Positions 41,601-49,999 of a stretch of DNA of 64,000 nt are shown piece by piece (position 1 is the stretch's first letter; each line of letters opens with the position of its first letter). The position numbers and the translations under genes were made by a program. Below the pieces are notes generated by a model. That model had not been told where the DNA came from. It searched no databases and saw nothing but the letters and a program-made list of their open reading frames with translations. The stretch is from NCBI GenBank assembly GCA_963695835.1, contig CAVOHR010000002.1, forward strand, positions 310,001 to 374,000, written 5' to 3'. The DNA comes from VRUE01 sp963695835. GTDB lineage: Bacteria; Actinomycetota; Thermoleophilia; Solirubrobacterales; 70-9.

Positions 41601-42156
41601 CCGTCAGCTCGGCCTGGCGCAGGGTCGAGGTGGTCGGCAGAACCGACTCCGGCTGCCTGACGATCCGGCGGCGAATCCGCCACGCCTCCCACGGCCAGCG
41701 CACCAGGCCCCTCCAGGCGGTGACGATTGCCCCGACGACCACGACTCCGAAGAAGACACTCGACAGGACGGCCCCGATGGAACCTTCGGACGGCTGGACC
41801 ACGAGCCGCCACACCACGACGGGAGCAAGGAGCAGGAGTGCGGCTAGCAACTGGGGCTGGACGAAGTCCCTCAGTTTCAGCCGAACGCGCAGCCGGAGCC
41901 GGCCGAGGGGATGGTGCGGCGACTTGGCGACATGCCGGGCCCGCTCGGCCGCCACGCGGTAGAGCTCGGCCTCACAGGACAGCCGGCGGCCGAGGCGCCG
42001 CAGGCGCGGCATCGAGAGTCTCCGAGTCTCCGCCGGAACCGGTCGCACCGACTTCGCGAGATCGGCCAGGTGCTCCTGGGCCAGCCGCCGCTCGTCTTCG
42101 GACAGGGTCCCGTCTGACCGCACCCCGGCAGACCGCACCCCGACGAAGATCTCCAT
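38680..42156 (-). CDS. Membrane-anchored NACHT/STAND ATPase (candidate immune sensor)
   Basis: 1158 residues. Two membrane helices (about 102-121 and 126-147) precede a NACHT-type NTPase: Walker A 'GEPGAGKT' (220-227), Walker B 'VVVAIDDVD' (292-300), and a winged-helix-like region with 'LHFHHRIMQAYLAGR'. A long helical part follows, possibly of degenerate repeats, then a Cys-containing end ('GAGCPAGCRYGLCPL', 'SRAFCRGQYEV') that may bind metal. Bacterial NACHT proteins of similar layout act against phages. Here there is no known effector domain, so the membrane part or the C-terminus may be the effector. Defence is inference from family. Confidence 0.8.
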   Translation of the reverse strand: MEIFVGVRSAGVRSDGTLSEDERRLAQEHLADLAKSVRPVPAETRRLSMPRLRRLGRRLSCEAELYRVAAERARHVAKSPHHPLGRLRLRVRLKLRDFVQPQLLAALLLLAPVVVWRLVVQPSEGSIGAVLSSVFFGVVVVGAIVTAWRGLVRWPWEAWRIRRRIVRQPESVLPTTSTLRQAELTAREEEVPIVPREDLYDDVLPGILDPRRSDIQMLVGEPGAGKTTALVDLAERLARTGIVPVVVPIWGEMPKDLVRAAEDRFKQHARGLIGSSARLEDLWHWLRQQGRVVVAIDDVDRIAPDGERGFILRRALDELAGADLPAVVTTRPAGIPAGLAAAAIDLEDLDPRAAVSHVLRVAGAEPGSIAEGRPRGEVRGTVAQWVQEGRFAEVPFYLELLARLVAVGRCEELAPARAFRKERRYRGRVREREDGRCEWNPLWVRFLLLERFYDEVVAGRVHRWLAIEPSERESCLEALSEAALATLAATAIEAHGGKAERTKIEQFLKSDDRARFAAGGARRSTVSAHEVVDTGERLRILDRDPDGELHFHHRIMQAYLAGRCLARRSAEVRSRPDRDGWVKAKPLDWVGALLDRRFPDRLTAHMTLTFAALYTSKGEPPDGAGEPPEVVESILERLVRQAIELLPGEAAGEDGQNGARLDPRKKFHPEGRRVDPDDALAKLTTAAEIVCATGVGPDEEDVGCGEQEDLERLEDEIMKCPRRAIVKCARNARGATLWTKLHAIASIAALNTSKGWVCLWEFARDPDQEVRRAASEAIEADALVAYEALKEWIDELLERAALRSDRDLSLESPEPPADQPPDGHDPDPWSPSEDPQSLQALGWILPAIVSGLRENVADAAPGSSREGGDARSPAGGNGGVARDEARAKDVRGAREALEQFVRLAFQGGHPELEASLAQGFKRDAMYHASDPTRSGGPGLVANNRRLVTDLCLDHAGYWYARLVLHQALALYTIAGSDRRVAFDAFGRLLRGGGEPHPFVWRAARLARRAVRRRAAGSNRWQSLIWADEGVAVSRRSTEMNRDAAQLVADVTLLLNLREGAPEDRQAYFPHMKELPYCLHGSRDRREVLGAGCPAGCRYGLCPLRQPPPDEPNGQRTVSRAFCRGQYEVADHRKPSWQKRMRKPALRRFWREMERRART

Positions 42157-42233
42157 ACAGGAAGCCTAAATATGAGGAAGTACACAAAGCATCCGAAGTT
42201 TCCCGAAAGATGCCGTGGGGGTTTCCACCGGCC

Positions 42234-43331
42234 TCAGGCGGCCGGCTCCGGCGCCCCCTGCCGGTCACGCCGTCCGAAGAGGACGGCGATCAGCGCGAGC
42301 GACAGCAGGCCGACCAGCAGCGGTCCGAGCGCCCCGGCGCCGAAGATCTGCGCGACGCCGTAGGCCACCGCGCCGATCGCCGCCGCCGCCGGCAGAGTCA
42401 GCAGCCAGGCGGCCAGGATGTTGCCGGCCACGCCCCAGCGCACCGCCGAGAGCCGCTTCGCGGCGCCGGCCCCCATCACCCCGCCGCTGATCGCGTGGGT
42501 GGAGGAGATCGGGTAGCCGAGGAGGGTCGCGACGAGGATCGTCGCCGCGCCGGCGCCCTGGGCGGAGAAGCCCTGGGCGGCGTCCATCTTGATGATTCGC
42601 TTCCCCCTCCCCCGCATCAGCCGCCAGCCGCCGCCGTAGGTGCCGAGCCCGAGCGCAACCGCCGCCGCGAAGATCGCCCAGAGGGGCGGATCGGCGTTGC
42701 CGCCGAGACTGCCGTTGGCGATCAGCGCAAGGGTGATCACACCCATCGTCTTCTGGGCGTCGTTGGCGCCGTGCGCCAGCGCCAGCAGCCCCCCGGAGAG
42801 CACCTGGGCGCGGCGGAAGCCGCGCGTCACCGGCCCGGGCCGGCGGCCGCCGAACAACCGGTAGAGGACCGCGATCGAGACGGCGGCGAGGGCGAGGGCG
42901 GCGAGCGGCGCCAGCAGCGCCGGGATCAGCACCTCGTCGAGCAGTCCTTCGCCGCGCAGCACCCCCGTCCCCGCCGCCGCGACGGCGGCGCCGACGAGGC
43001 CGCCGATCAGCGCGTGGGAGGAGCTGGACGGCAGGCCCAGCCGCCAGGTCGCGAGGTTCCAGGCGATCGCCCCGATCAGGCCGGCGAAGACGGCGTTCGG
43101 CGCGATCGCCGTCGCATGGACGATGTCGCGGGCGATCGTCGAGGCCACCTCGACTCCGAGGAAGGCGCCGGCGAAGTTGAGCAGGGCGGCGGCGGCGATC
43201 GCCACGTGCGGGGGCGCGGCCCCGGTGGAGACCGCGGTCGAGATCACGTCGAAGGTGTCGTGGAAGCCGTTGCCGAAGGCGAAGGCGAGCGCCGCGACGA
43301 CGACCAGCACCATGACGAGATCGGAGCCCAC
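42234..43331 (-). CDS. pit: PiT-family inorganic phosphate transporter
   Basis: 365 residues from GTG 43331, with about ten helices. The two PiT signature regions are 'AFGNGFHDTFDVISTAV' near the N-terminus and 'ALAHGANDAQKTMGV' in the middle. It imports phosphate as a metal-phosphate complex with protons. One base separates it from the PhoU-like gene upstream, a standard pair. Confidence 0.9.
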   Translation of the reverse strand: MGSDLVMVLVVVAALAFAFGNGFHDTFDVISTAVSTGAAPPHVAIAAAALLNFAGAFLGVEVASTIARDIVHATAIAPNAVFAGLIGAIAWNLATWRLGLPSSSSHALIGGLVGAAVAAAGTGVLRGEGLLDEVLIPALLAPLAALALAAVSIAVLYRLFGGRRPGPVTRGFRRAQVLSGGLLALAHGANDAQKTMGVITLALIANGSLGGNADPPLWAIFAAAVALGLGTYGGGWRLMRGRGKRIIKMDAAQGFSAQGAGAATILVATLLGYPISSTHAISGGVMGAGAAKRLSAVRWGVAGNILAAWLLTLPAAAAIGAVAYGVAQIFGAGALGPLLVGLLSLALIAVLFGRRDRQGAPEPAA

Positions 43332-43332
43332 C

Positions 43333-43953
43333 TCAGCTGTTCTTGATGACTATGCCCTCAAGGGTCTGGGCGGCGGTCTCGGTCGCGTCGATCGCGTTCT
43401 CCAGCACCGCGAACATGTCCTTCCAGCGGATCACCACCATCGGGTCGATGCCGTTGGAGAAGAGCGAGGCGACGGCGTCGCGGGAGATCCGGTCGCCCTC
43501 GTTCTCCAGCCGGTGGATCTCGATCCAGTAGTGCTCCAGGTCCCTGAAGCCGCGCAGGTTCTCCAGCCCGCCGGCGAGCTGCTCGCAGGCCCCGACCAGC
43601 ACCCTGGTGAGCGCCTGCGCCTGCGCCATCGGCGCCTCGATCTGGTAGAGGCCGAGGAAGTCGGCAGCCTCCTCGGTGTAGTCGACGATGTCGTCGATCT
43701 GCGTCGCCAGGCCGTAGATGTCCTCGCGGTCGATCGGGGTGACGAAGGTCGAGTTGAGCCGCCGGACGATGTCGTGGGTGATCCGGTCGCCCTCCTGCTC
43801 AGCCTTGAGGATCTCCCGACCGAGGCCGCCGTCGTCGGGCCAGGTGCTCATCATCTCGTCGAGCAGCCGGGCGGTCCGCAGGGTGTTCTGGCCGGCCTCG
43901 ATGAACAACTCGAAGAAGGCGCTGTCGCGGGGTAGGAACGAGAGCCGGGCCAC
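43333..43953 (-). CDS. DUF47/PhoU-like regulator of the PiT transporter
   Basis: 206 residues, all helical. 'EQEGDRITHDIVRRLNSTFVTPIDREDIYGL' (split over residues 52-82) and 'LENEGDRISRDAV' carry the two metal-binding E/D-rich motifs of the DUF47/PhoU fold. Proteins of this group sit next to Pit genes and are thought to tune phosphate uptake. Confidence 0.88.
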   Translation of the reverse strand: MARLSFLPRDSAFFELFIEAGQNTLRTARLLDEMMSTWPDDGGLGREILKAEQEGDRITHDIVRRLNSTFVTPIDREDIYGLATQIDDIVDYTEEAADFLGLYQIEAPMAQAQALTRVLVGACEQLAGGLENLRGFRDLEHYWIEIHRLENEGDRISRDAVASLFSNGIDPMVVIRWKDMFAVLENAIDATETAAQTLEGIVIKNS

Positions 43954-43980
43954 CGTCAGATCCTAATCACGACGCGGGCC

Positions 43981-46083
43981 TCAGCTCGCCGCCGCCGCGA
44001 GCTGCTCGCCGCGGCGCGCCGCGTGGAGCTCGCAGAGCTCCTCCTGGACGCTGCGGCGGGCGCCGGGAGGCGGCACCAGCCGGGTCCAGACGCCGTCGGC
44101 GCCGAGCTCCCAGGCGTTGGCGTTGTCGGCGAAGCAGCGCTCGAGCACGTCGAGCAGCTCGGCCCGCAGCCCCTCGTCTTCGATCGGCGTCACCAGCTCG
44201 ACCCTGCTGTCGAGATTGCGCGGCATCAGGTCGGCCGAGCCGGTCAGCACCCGCGTCTCCTCGCCGCGGCGGAAGGCGTAGATCCGCGAGTGCTCGAGGA
44301 AGCGGCCGACGATCGAGAGGACGCGGATGTTCTCGGAGACTCCCGGCACGCCGGGGCGCAGGCAGCAGATGCCGCGCACGTTGAGGTCGACCCGCACTCC
44401 CGCCCGCGAGGCCTCGTAGAGCGCCTGGATGCAGCCGGCGTCGACCAGCGCGTTCATCTTCAGCGCGATCCGCGCCTCCTCGCCGGCGCGGTGGGCCTCG
44501 ACCGTCGTCTCGATCTCCTCGAGGATCCGCTCGCGCATCGTCGTCGGCGAGACCAGCACCTTGCGGTACTCGGCCGGGCGCCCGTAGCCGGTGAGGAAGT
44601 TGAACATCTCGGCGACGTCGGCGCCGATCTCGGGGTCGGCGGTGAACAGGCCGAGGTCGGTGTACAGCCGGGCGGTGGTCGGGTTGTAGTTGCCGGTGCC
44701 GATGTGGACGTACTCGCGCACCCGGTCGCCCTCGCGGCGGACGACCAGCACCGCCTTGACGTGCGTCTTCAGCGCCGGGATGCCGTAGACGACGTGGACG
44801 CCGGCCTCCTCCAGCGACTTCGCCCAGTGGATGTTCGCCGCCTCGTCGAAGCGCGCTTTCAGCTCGACCATGCAGACCGCCTGCTTGCCGCGTTCGGAGG
44901 CCCGGATCAGCGCCGGCACCAGCGGCGAGTCGTCGCTCGTCCGGTAGACCGTCTGCTTGATCGCCAGCACGTCGGGGTCGGCGACCGCCTGCTCGACGAA
45001 GCGCTCGACCGAGCTGGGGAAGGAGTCGTACGGGTGGTGGACGAGGACGTCGCCCTGGCGGATCGCCGCGAACATGTCGACCGGCTCCTCGTCCTCGCCC
45101 TGGAGCCGCGGCTGGGTGACCGGCGTCCAGGGCTCGAAGCGCAGCTCGGGCTTGCCGGGGACGTCGGCGATCGCGGTCAGGTCGGCGAGGTCGATCAGGC
45201 CGTCGACGTCGTAGACCTCGCGGTCTTCGAGCCGCAGCGCGTCGATCAGCTGGCCGCGCAGCTTCGCGTTCATCCCCGCCGCCACCTCGAGCCGCACCAC
45301 CTCGCCGAAGCGGCGGCGGCGCAGCTCGTCCTGGACCGCCTGCAGCAGGTCGTCGGCCTCGTCGGAGACGGTGAAGTCGGCGTCGCGGGTGACCCGGAAG
45401 TAGCCGTGGTCGATCACCTCGATGCCGGGGAAGAGCGCGTCGAGGTTCGCCGCGATCGCCTCCTCCAGCGGGACGAAGACGCAGCCCCCCTCGCCGATCC
45501 GCAGGAAGCGGCCGAGCAGCTCCTTCGGCACCTTGACGCGGGCGATGATCTCGGTGCCGCTGTCGGGGTCGCGCAGCAGCACGCCGAGGCTGAGCGAGAG
45601 GTTGGAGATGTAGGGGAAGGGACGGCCGAGCCCGACCACCAGCGGGGTCAGGGCCGGGAAGACCTGCTCGTGGAAGCGGACATCTATTTCCCGCCGCTCG
45701 GACTCGCTCGCGGTCTCCAGCGAGACGACGCGGTTGCCGTGCTGCGCGAGCTCGGGCCGCAGCGTCCCGTTGAAGACGCTGTGCAGGCGCGCGTCGAACT
45801 CCAGCACCCGCGCCTGGATCGCGTCGATCTGCTCGCTCGGAGCGAGGCCGCCGGGACCGCGGGCGTCGATTCCGGCGTCGAGCTGGTCGAACAGCCCCGC
45901 GACCCTGACCATGAAGAACTCGTCCAGGTTGGAGGCGTAGATCGCGCAGAACCTGACCCGCTCCAGCAACGGCACCGAGGCGTCCTCGGCCAGTTCCAGC
46001 ACCCGCTGGTTGAAGTCGAGCCAGGAGAGCTCGCGGTTGAAGTAGAGGGCCGGATCGTCGATCGGCTCATCGTACTGGCGCAC
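43981..46083 (-). CDS. ppk1: Polyphosphate kinase
   Basis: 700 residues, the normal Ppk1 length, from GTG 46083. 'YFNRELSWLDFNQRVLE' opens the N domain. The catalytic His motif region 'NLDSRVELVTPIEDEGL' and 'HVVYGIPALKTHVKAVLV' are in place. It makes long-chain polyphosphate from ATP reversibly. It lies between the PiT pair and the PHP-glycosyltransferase gene on the same strand, and ppx is close by (50.0-50.9 kb), so synthesis and breakdown genes are clustered. Confidence 0.93.
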   Translation of the reverse strand: MRQYDEPIDDPALYFNRELSWLDFNQRVLELAEDASVPLLERVRFCAIYASNLDEFFMVRVAGLFDQLDAGIDARGPGGLAPSEQIDAIQARVLEFDARLHSVFNGTLRPELAQHGNRVVSLETASESERREIDVRFHEQVFPALTPLVVGLGRPFPYISNLSLSLGVLLRDPDSGTEIIARVKVPKELLGRFLRIGEGGCVFVPLEEAIAANLDALFPGIEVIDHGYFRVTRDADFTVSDEADDLLQAVQDELRRRRFGEVVRLEVAAGMNAKLRGQLIDALRLEDREVYDVDGLIDLADLTAIADVPGKPELRFEPWTPVTQPRLQGEDEEPVDMFAAIRQGDVLVHHPYDSFPSSVERFVEQAVADPDVLAIKQTVYRTSDDSPLVPALIRASERGKQAVCMVELKARFDEAANIHWAKSLEEAGVHVVYGIPALKTHVKAVLVVRREGDRVREYVHIGTGNYNPTTARLYTDLGLFTADPEIGADVAEMFNFLTGYGRPAEYRKVLVSPTTMRERILEEIETTVEAHRAGEEARIALKMNALVDAGCIQALYEASRAGVRVDLNVRGICCLRPGVPGVSENIRVLSIVGRFLEHSRIYAFRRGEETRVLTGSADLMPRNLDSRVELVTPIEDEGLRAELLDVLERCFADNANAWELGADGVWTRLVPPPGARRSVQEELCELHAARRGEQLAAAAS

Positions 46084-46102
46084 CGGCGGCTCCTCCGACG
46101 AC

Positions 46103-48385
46103 TCAGGCGGCGCGGGAGGTGGCGTGCGCCAGCGCCCCCGCCTCGCCCAGCACCCGCCGGTAGCCGGCGGCCAGCTGCTCCATCGCCGTCTCCCAGCTGT
46201 GCGTGCGGGCGGCGCCGATCGCCGCGCTGCCCATCCGGCGGCGCAGCGCCGGCGAGCCCGAGAGCTGGAGGACCGCGCCGGCGAGCCGGTCGGGGTCCGG
46301 CGGGCAGAGCAGCCCGGTGGCGCGGTCCTCGACCAGGGCCGCCGGCCCGCCCTCGGCGACGGCGACGACGGGCAGGCCGCTGGCGCCCGCCTCCAGCACC
46401 ACCTGGCCGTAGGTGTCGGTCCGCGAGCAGAAGAGGAAGATGTCGGCGCTGGCGTAGGCGCGGGCCAGCTCCTCCCCCTCGAGCCAGCCGAGGAAGGTCG
46501 CGTGCTTGCCGAGCTTTGCCCGCAGCTCGGCCTCCTCGGGGCCGCCGCCGGCGAGCAGCAGGTGCAGGCGCGGTTCGAACCGGTTGGCGCGGAGGAAGCT
46601 CTCGGCGAGCAGGTCGACTCCCTTCTCGCGGGTCAGGCGACCGGCGTAGAGCACCTTCGTCAGTCCCGGAAAGGCGGTCGGGTCGGCCTTGGCGGGGGAG
46701 AAGCGCGAGACGTCGACGCCGCGCTCCCAGCGGCCGATCCGGCCCCGCTCGGCGCCGAGCCGCAGCAGCGAGCCGTCGGCGGCGGGGCTCGGAGAGAGGA
46801 CCAGCGACGGGGCCGTGTAGAAGGCGCCGAGCGCGGTCCACGCCATCGCCTCGAGGCCGCCGTCGCCGCTGCGCAGGCCGGCGTAGTCGGCCAGCTCGGT
46901 GTGGTAGCTGGCGAGCAGCGGCGCCTGGGCGATCCGGCTGAGCAGCGTCGCGGCGACGCCGGCGGGGCCCGGTGCGGTGACGTGGACGAGGTCGTAGCGC
47001 CCTTCGGCCAGGGTCTCGGCCAGGTCCGGCAGGCCCGGCACGCCGAGCCTCATCCCCTCGTAGAAGGGAACCTCCAGCGAGGTCGCGGCGGGAAGCCGGC
47101 GATCGACGCCGGGGTCGGTGCCGACCACCTCGACCTCGAAGCCGGGCACGCCGCGCTCGCGGATCTGTTCGACCGTGTGGGTGACGCCGTGCATCGCCTC
47201 GATCCCGTCGGCGATCAGCGCCACCCGCGGCCGCTCGCCGGAGCGGCCGGCGAGCTTCGCCTTCTCGGCGCCGAGGAAGAGAGTCGAGGGCGCGTAGGGC
47301 ACCGCCGGCAGCAGCGCTCCGAACAGGCCGCCGATCGCCGCGCCGGCGTCGTGCCTGGCGATCGCCTCCGAGCCGGCGCCGATCGCGCTCCGCAGGCGCC
47401 GGTCGTGGATTCGCCGGGCGCGGCGGTAGAGGTCGGCGTGGGAGAACTCCTGCGACTGCAGATACTCCAGCAGCTCGCGGCCGCGCAGCTCGATCTCCAT
47501 CGAGCGCAGCCACGAATCGAGCAGCAGGCGGGCGTCGTCGGGCCCGATGTCGGCAGCGACCTTGCCTTCCCGCACGGCGCCCTGGCCGACCACCCGCTGG
47601 GCGATCTTCAGCACCGCGGCCGGGTCGGGCCCATCCTCCCCACCGGCTGGATTGCGGGGGCTGTCGTCGAGGACGAGCGCTCGCGTCGCCAGGGCCATCG
47701 CGGCGTGCGCCCACTTGGCGGCGCTGCCCTGCTCGCCGCGCGCCTCGGCGCGGCCGGCGCGCAGGTGGTCCAGAAGCTCTTCCGGCGTGGAAGCGCCGGG
47801 CACCTCGGTGAAGGTGCGCCCGATGTCCACGCCGGCGTGATCGTCGGAGCCGCCGACCCCGGTGCCGCCGTGCGTCTCGACGTAGACGACGGCGGGTGCG
47901 TTCAGCTCCGCCGCGCGGGAACCGTTGCGCACCTCCCAGATCGGGAAGAGCTCGGCGAGGCGGCGGCGGTGACGGCGGCCGAGCGGCGCGGCGACGTTGT
48001 AGAAGGGGTGCGCCAGCGCGCAGGCGATCTCGTTCTCGCGAAGGTATGCGGCGCAGGCCTCGAGGTCTCCGGCGTGGGCCTGCAGCCACTCGTGGTCCCC
48101 GGGATCGATCCCGTAGCAGAGGACGTGCACCGCCTGGGCCTCGCCGGCGAAGCGGGCGGTCAGCTCCTCGGAGACGAAGCAGTCGGGACGGTCGGCCAGC
48201 TCGAGGCAACCGTCGATCGTGTCGTGATCGGTGATCGTGACGAAGTCCATCCCGCGGCGCTTCGCCAGCTCGTAGACCTCCTGCGGCGGGGTGGCGCACT
48301 CGGGCAGCCCGAGCGATCTCTGCACCCCGAGGCGCGAGAGCTGCGAGGCGGTGGAATGGCAGTGCAGATCCACTCTGGAAGTCAT
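46103..48385 (-). CDS. PHP-domain phosphoesterase fused to GT4 glycosyltransferase
   Basis: 760 residues with gggaagg before ATG 48385. Residues 1-270 are a PHP phosphoesterase: 'VDLHCHSTAS', 'TITDHDTIDG', 'GGSDDHAG' with metal-binding His/Asp. Residues about 385-760 are a GT-B, family-4 glycosyltransferase: 'LASYHTELADYAG', 'VLYAGRLTREKGVDLL', 'FLFCSRTDTYGQVVLEA'. It may transfer a sugar from a nucleotide donor to a lipid and trim a phosphate. Substrate unknown. The fusion is uncommon outside this lineage as far as I know. Confidence 0.82.
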   Translation of the reverse strand: MTSRVDLHCHSTASQLSRLGVQRSLGLPECATPPQEVYELAKRRGMDFVTITDHDTIDGCLELADRPDCFVSEELTARFAGEAQAVHVLCYGIDPGDHEWLQAHAGDLEACAAYLRENEIACALAHPFYNVAAPLGRRHRRRLAELFPIWEVRNGSRAAELNAPAVVYVETHGGTGVGGSDDHAGVDIGRTFTEVPGASTPEELLDHLRAGRAEARGEQGSAAKWAHAAMALATRALVLDDSPRNPAGGEDGPDPAAVLKIAQRVVGQGAVREGKVAADIGPDDARLLLDSWLRSMEIELRGRELLEYLQSQEFSHADLYRRARRIHDRRLRSAIGAGSEAIARHDAGAAIGGLFGALLPAVPYAPSTLFLGAEKAKLAGRSGERPRVALIADGIEAMHGVTHTVEQIRERGVPGFEVEVVGTDPGVDRRLPAATSLEVPFYEGMRLGVPGLPDLAETLAEGRYDLVHVTAPGPAGVAATLLSRIAQAPLLASYHTELADYAGLRSGDGGLEAMAWTALGAFYTAPSLVLSPSPAADGSLLRLGAERGRIGRWERGVDVSRFSPAKADPTAFPGLTKVLYAGRLTREKGVDLLAESFLRANRFEPRLHLLLAGGGPEEAELRAKLGKHATFLGWLEGEELARAYASADIFLFCSRTDTYGQVVLEAGASGLPVVAVAEGGPAALVEDRATGLLCPPDPDRLAGAVLQLSGSPALRRRMGSAAIGAARTHSWETAMEQLAAGYRRVLGEAGALAHATSRAA

Positions 48386-48598
48386 CGGTGCCTTCCCTTC
48401 TGGTCGCTTTATCGCCCCCAGATTCGACGATTAGCAGGGAAAACGTGTGAAGCTGCGGGGAACAGGCCGTGAATATCCGGTTACCGATGACCAAAAATCG
48501 CAAACTACTGCTGAGACGTAGTTTACGCTTTTTGTCTATGACAGATTGAGGGTAGAGTGAAGGAATCTAACGCTCACCCGTAGAAACGAGACTTTCTT
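48386..48598. promoter_or_regulatory. Divergent region before the PHP-GT and AbiEi genes
   Basis: The 213-base gap is clearly more AT-rich than its surroundings around 48485-48545 (for example gcaaactactgctgagacg). It probably holds the promoters of both divergent genes and the AbiEi operator, but I see no clean inverted repeat or -10/-35 pair. Confidence 0.35.
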
Positions 48599-49381
48599 AT
48601 GTCGTCGATATCCCCGTCAAACCTGCCCGACCGCCTCCTCGCAGAAGGCCGCTACTGGCTGACCACCGAGGAGGCAGCTCGCCTGATGGGGCGGAAAGCG
48701 AGGGCCGCACACCCCCGCCTCGCCGAACTGGAGAGGGCCGACAAGCTCTTCTCGCCGGCAAAGGGGCTGTACGTGGTCGTCCCTCCCGAATATAGAAGTT
48801 GGGGAGCGGTGCCGGCCGACTGGTTCATCGATCCGATGATGAGCCACCTGGACCGCTGCTACTACGTCGCCTTCCTCTCGGCCGCCACTCGGCATGGAGC
48901 GGCCCACCAGGCTCCGCAGAAATTCCAGGTCGTCGTGGACCGCCCCGTAGCGGACCGTGAGTTCGGCAGGGTCCGCCTTCACTTCGTCAAGAGCAGCGAG
49001 ACCAAGCTCGCCGATCGGCAAAGGATGAACTCTCACACGGGCTCCTACTTCGTCTCAACGCCCGAGATGACCGCGGTGGACATGGCGTGGCGACCGCGCG
49101 AGGGCGGAGGTATGAGCAACGTGGCGACCGTCCTCGAGGACATCGGATCCCTGAGCGGGGAGCGACTCGGGAGGCTGGCGACGATCCGCGGCCGCAGCAC
49201 CGCGCGCCGGCTCGGCTGGCTGATGGAGCGCTTCCGGCCCGACGTCGACGCCTTCTGGCTACAGCAGGTCGCTCACCCCGCGGAGGGTGCTGCGGCGATG
49301 CTCGTTCCGGGGGGGCGACCGCGAGGACCGGTCGACCCCAAATGGGGACTACGCCTCAACGGCGATGTCGAACCGGATTGA
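48599..49381 (+). CDS. abiEi: AbiEi-type antitoxin
   Basis: 260 residues. The N-terminal winged-helix segment 'YWLTTEEAARLMGRKARAAH' and 'LFSPAKGLYVVVPPEYRSWG' are typical of AbiEi, the repressor/antitoxin of type IV AbiE phage-abortive systems. 'FVSTPEMTAVDMAWRP' is the conserved core of its C-terminal domain. It overlaps the start of the AbiEii toxin gene by 4 bases. The toxin is broken, so the antitoxin is now without a working partner. Confidence 0.85.
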   Translation: MSSISPSNLPDRLLAEGRYWLTTEEAARLMGRKARAAHPRLAELERADKLFSPAKGLYVVVPPEYRSWGAVPADWFIDPMMSHLDRCYYVAFLSAATRHGAAHQAPQKFQVVVDRPVADREFGRVRLHFVKSSETKLADRQRMNSHTGSYFVSTPEMTAVDMAWRPREGGGMSNVATVLEDIGSLSGERLGRLATIRGRSTARRLGWLMERFRPDVDAFWLQQVAHPAEGAAAMLVPGGRPRGPVDPKWGLRLNGDVEPD

Positions 49382-49999
49382 TTCCCGCAGCGAACATCAC
49401 CGCCTGGCGGCGCCAGGCACCCTGGCCGGAAGACAACCAGGTCGAGCAGGACCTGCGATCTCGATCATCAGCCTGGAGAGGATCAGGTCCTGCTCGACGC
49501 CGAGCCGACCTCCGGGGTCGGACGCATCCGCATCAAAGTCGAGATCAACATCGCCGAGACCGAGGCATTTCTACCTCGAATCGCCATCCCCTACGAAATC
49601 GCTTCGCCATGGTGGTCGGGCCGCGGCGAGGTCGACACCTTTCAACTCGAGGAGCTTCTGGGCACCAAGCTGCGGGCGCTGTACCAGCGCAGCAAGGGGC
49701 GGGACCTCTTCGACCTCTGGCTGGCGCTTCCCAACCCGCGGCTCGACGCCGCGAAGGTAGTCGCCACCTTTCACCACTACGCCGGAGAGGAAGCGTTCAC
49801 CTATCCCGAGCTGAGACAGAACCTCGCTGCCAAGCTCGAGGACAGAAGCTTTCGGGAAGATCTCGCCGTGCTGGTCATGGACGCCCCGGTCGCCTACAAG
49901 CCGACCGAGGCTGCGGATCTCGTGATGGAGCGTCTCGGCTCACACCTGCGGAACGCTCCCAGCCTTGACGAGATTCGCGACGGCGCCTGGCGGCACTAG
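49378..49999 (+). pseudogene. AbiEii toxin, disrupted by deletion and inversion
   Basis: The TTG at 49378 starts 'IPAANITAWRRQAPW' and 'VEQDL', the standard AbiEii opening. The 3' part in another frame reads 'IRIKVEINIAETEAF', 'EELLGTKLRALYQRSKGRD' and ends 'DGAWRH', the standard AbiEii end. The central nucleotidyltransferase site, about 100 codons, is missing. In its place 49441-49498 forms a perfect 15-bp inverted pair whose interior, read on the other strand, codes for 'LILSRLMIEIA', the natural continuation of 'VEQD'. So the segment is inverted. The enzyme cannot be active. Confidence 0.82.
49441..49498. repeat. Inverted repeat at the AbiEii rearrangement scar
   Basis: gtcgagcaggacctg (49441-49455) and its exact complement (49484-49498) flank 28 bases. 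The interior on the opposite strand continues the AbiEii reading frame, which points to local inversion or a fold-back copy. Confidence 0.85.

Noticed and set aside
43981..48503. Very long open frames on both strands over ppk1 and the PHP-GT gene
   Set aside because: The ppk1 and PHP-GT motifs fix the true frames; the others are Arg/Pro-rich shadows.
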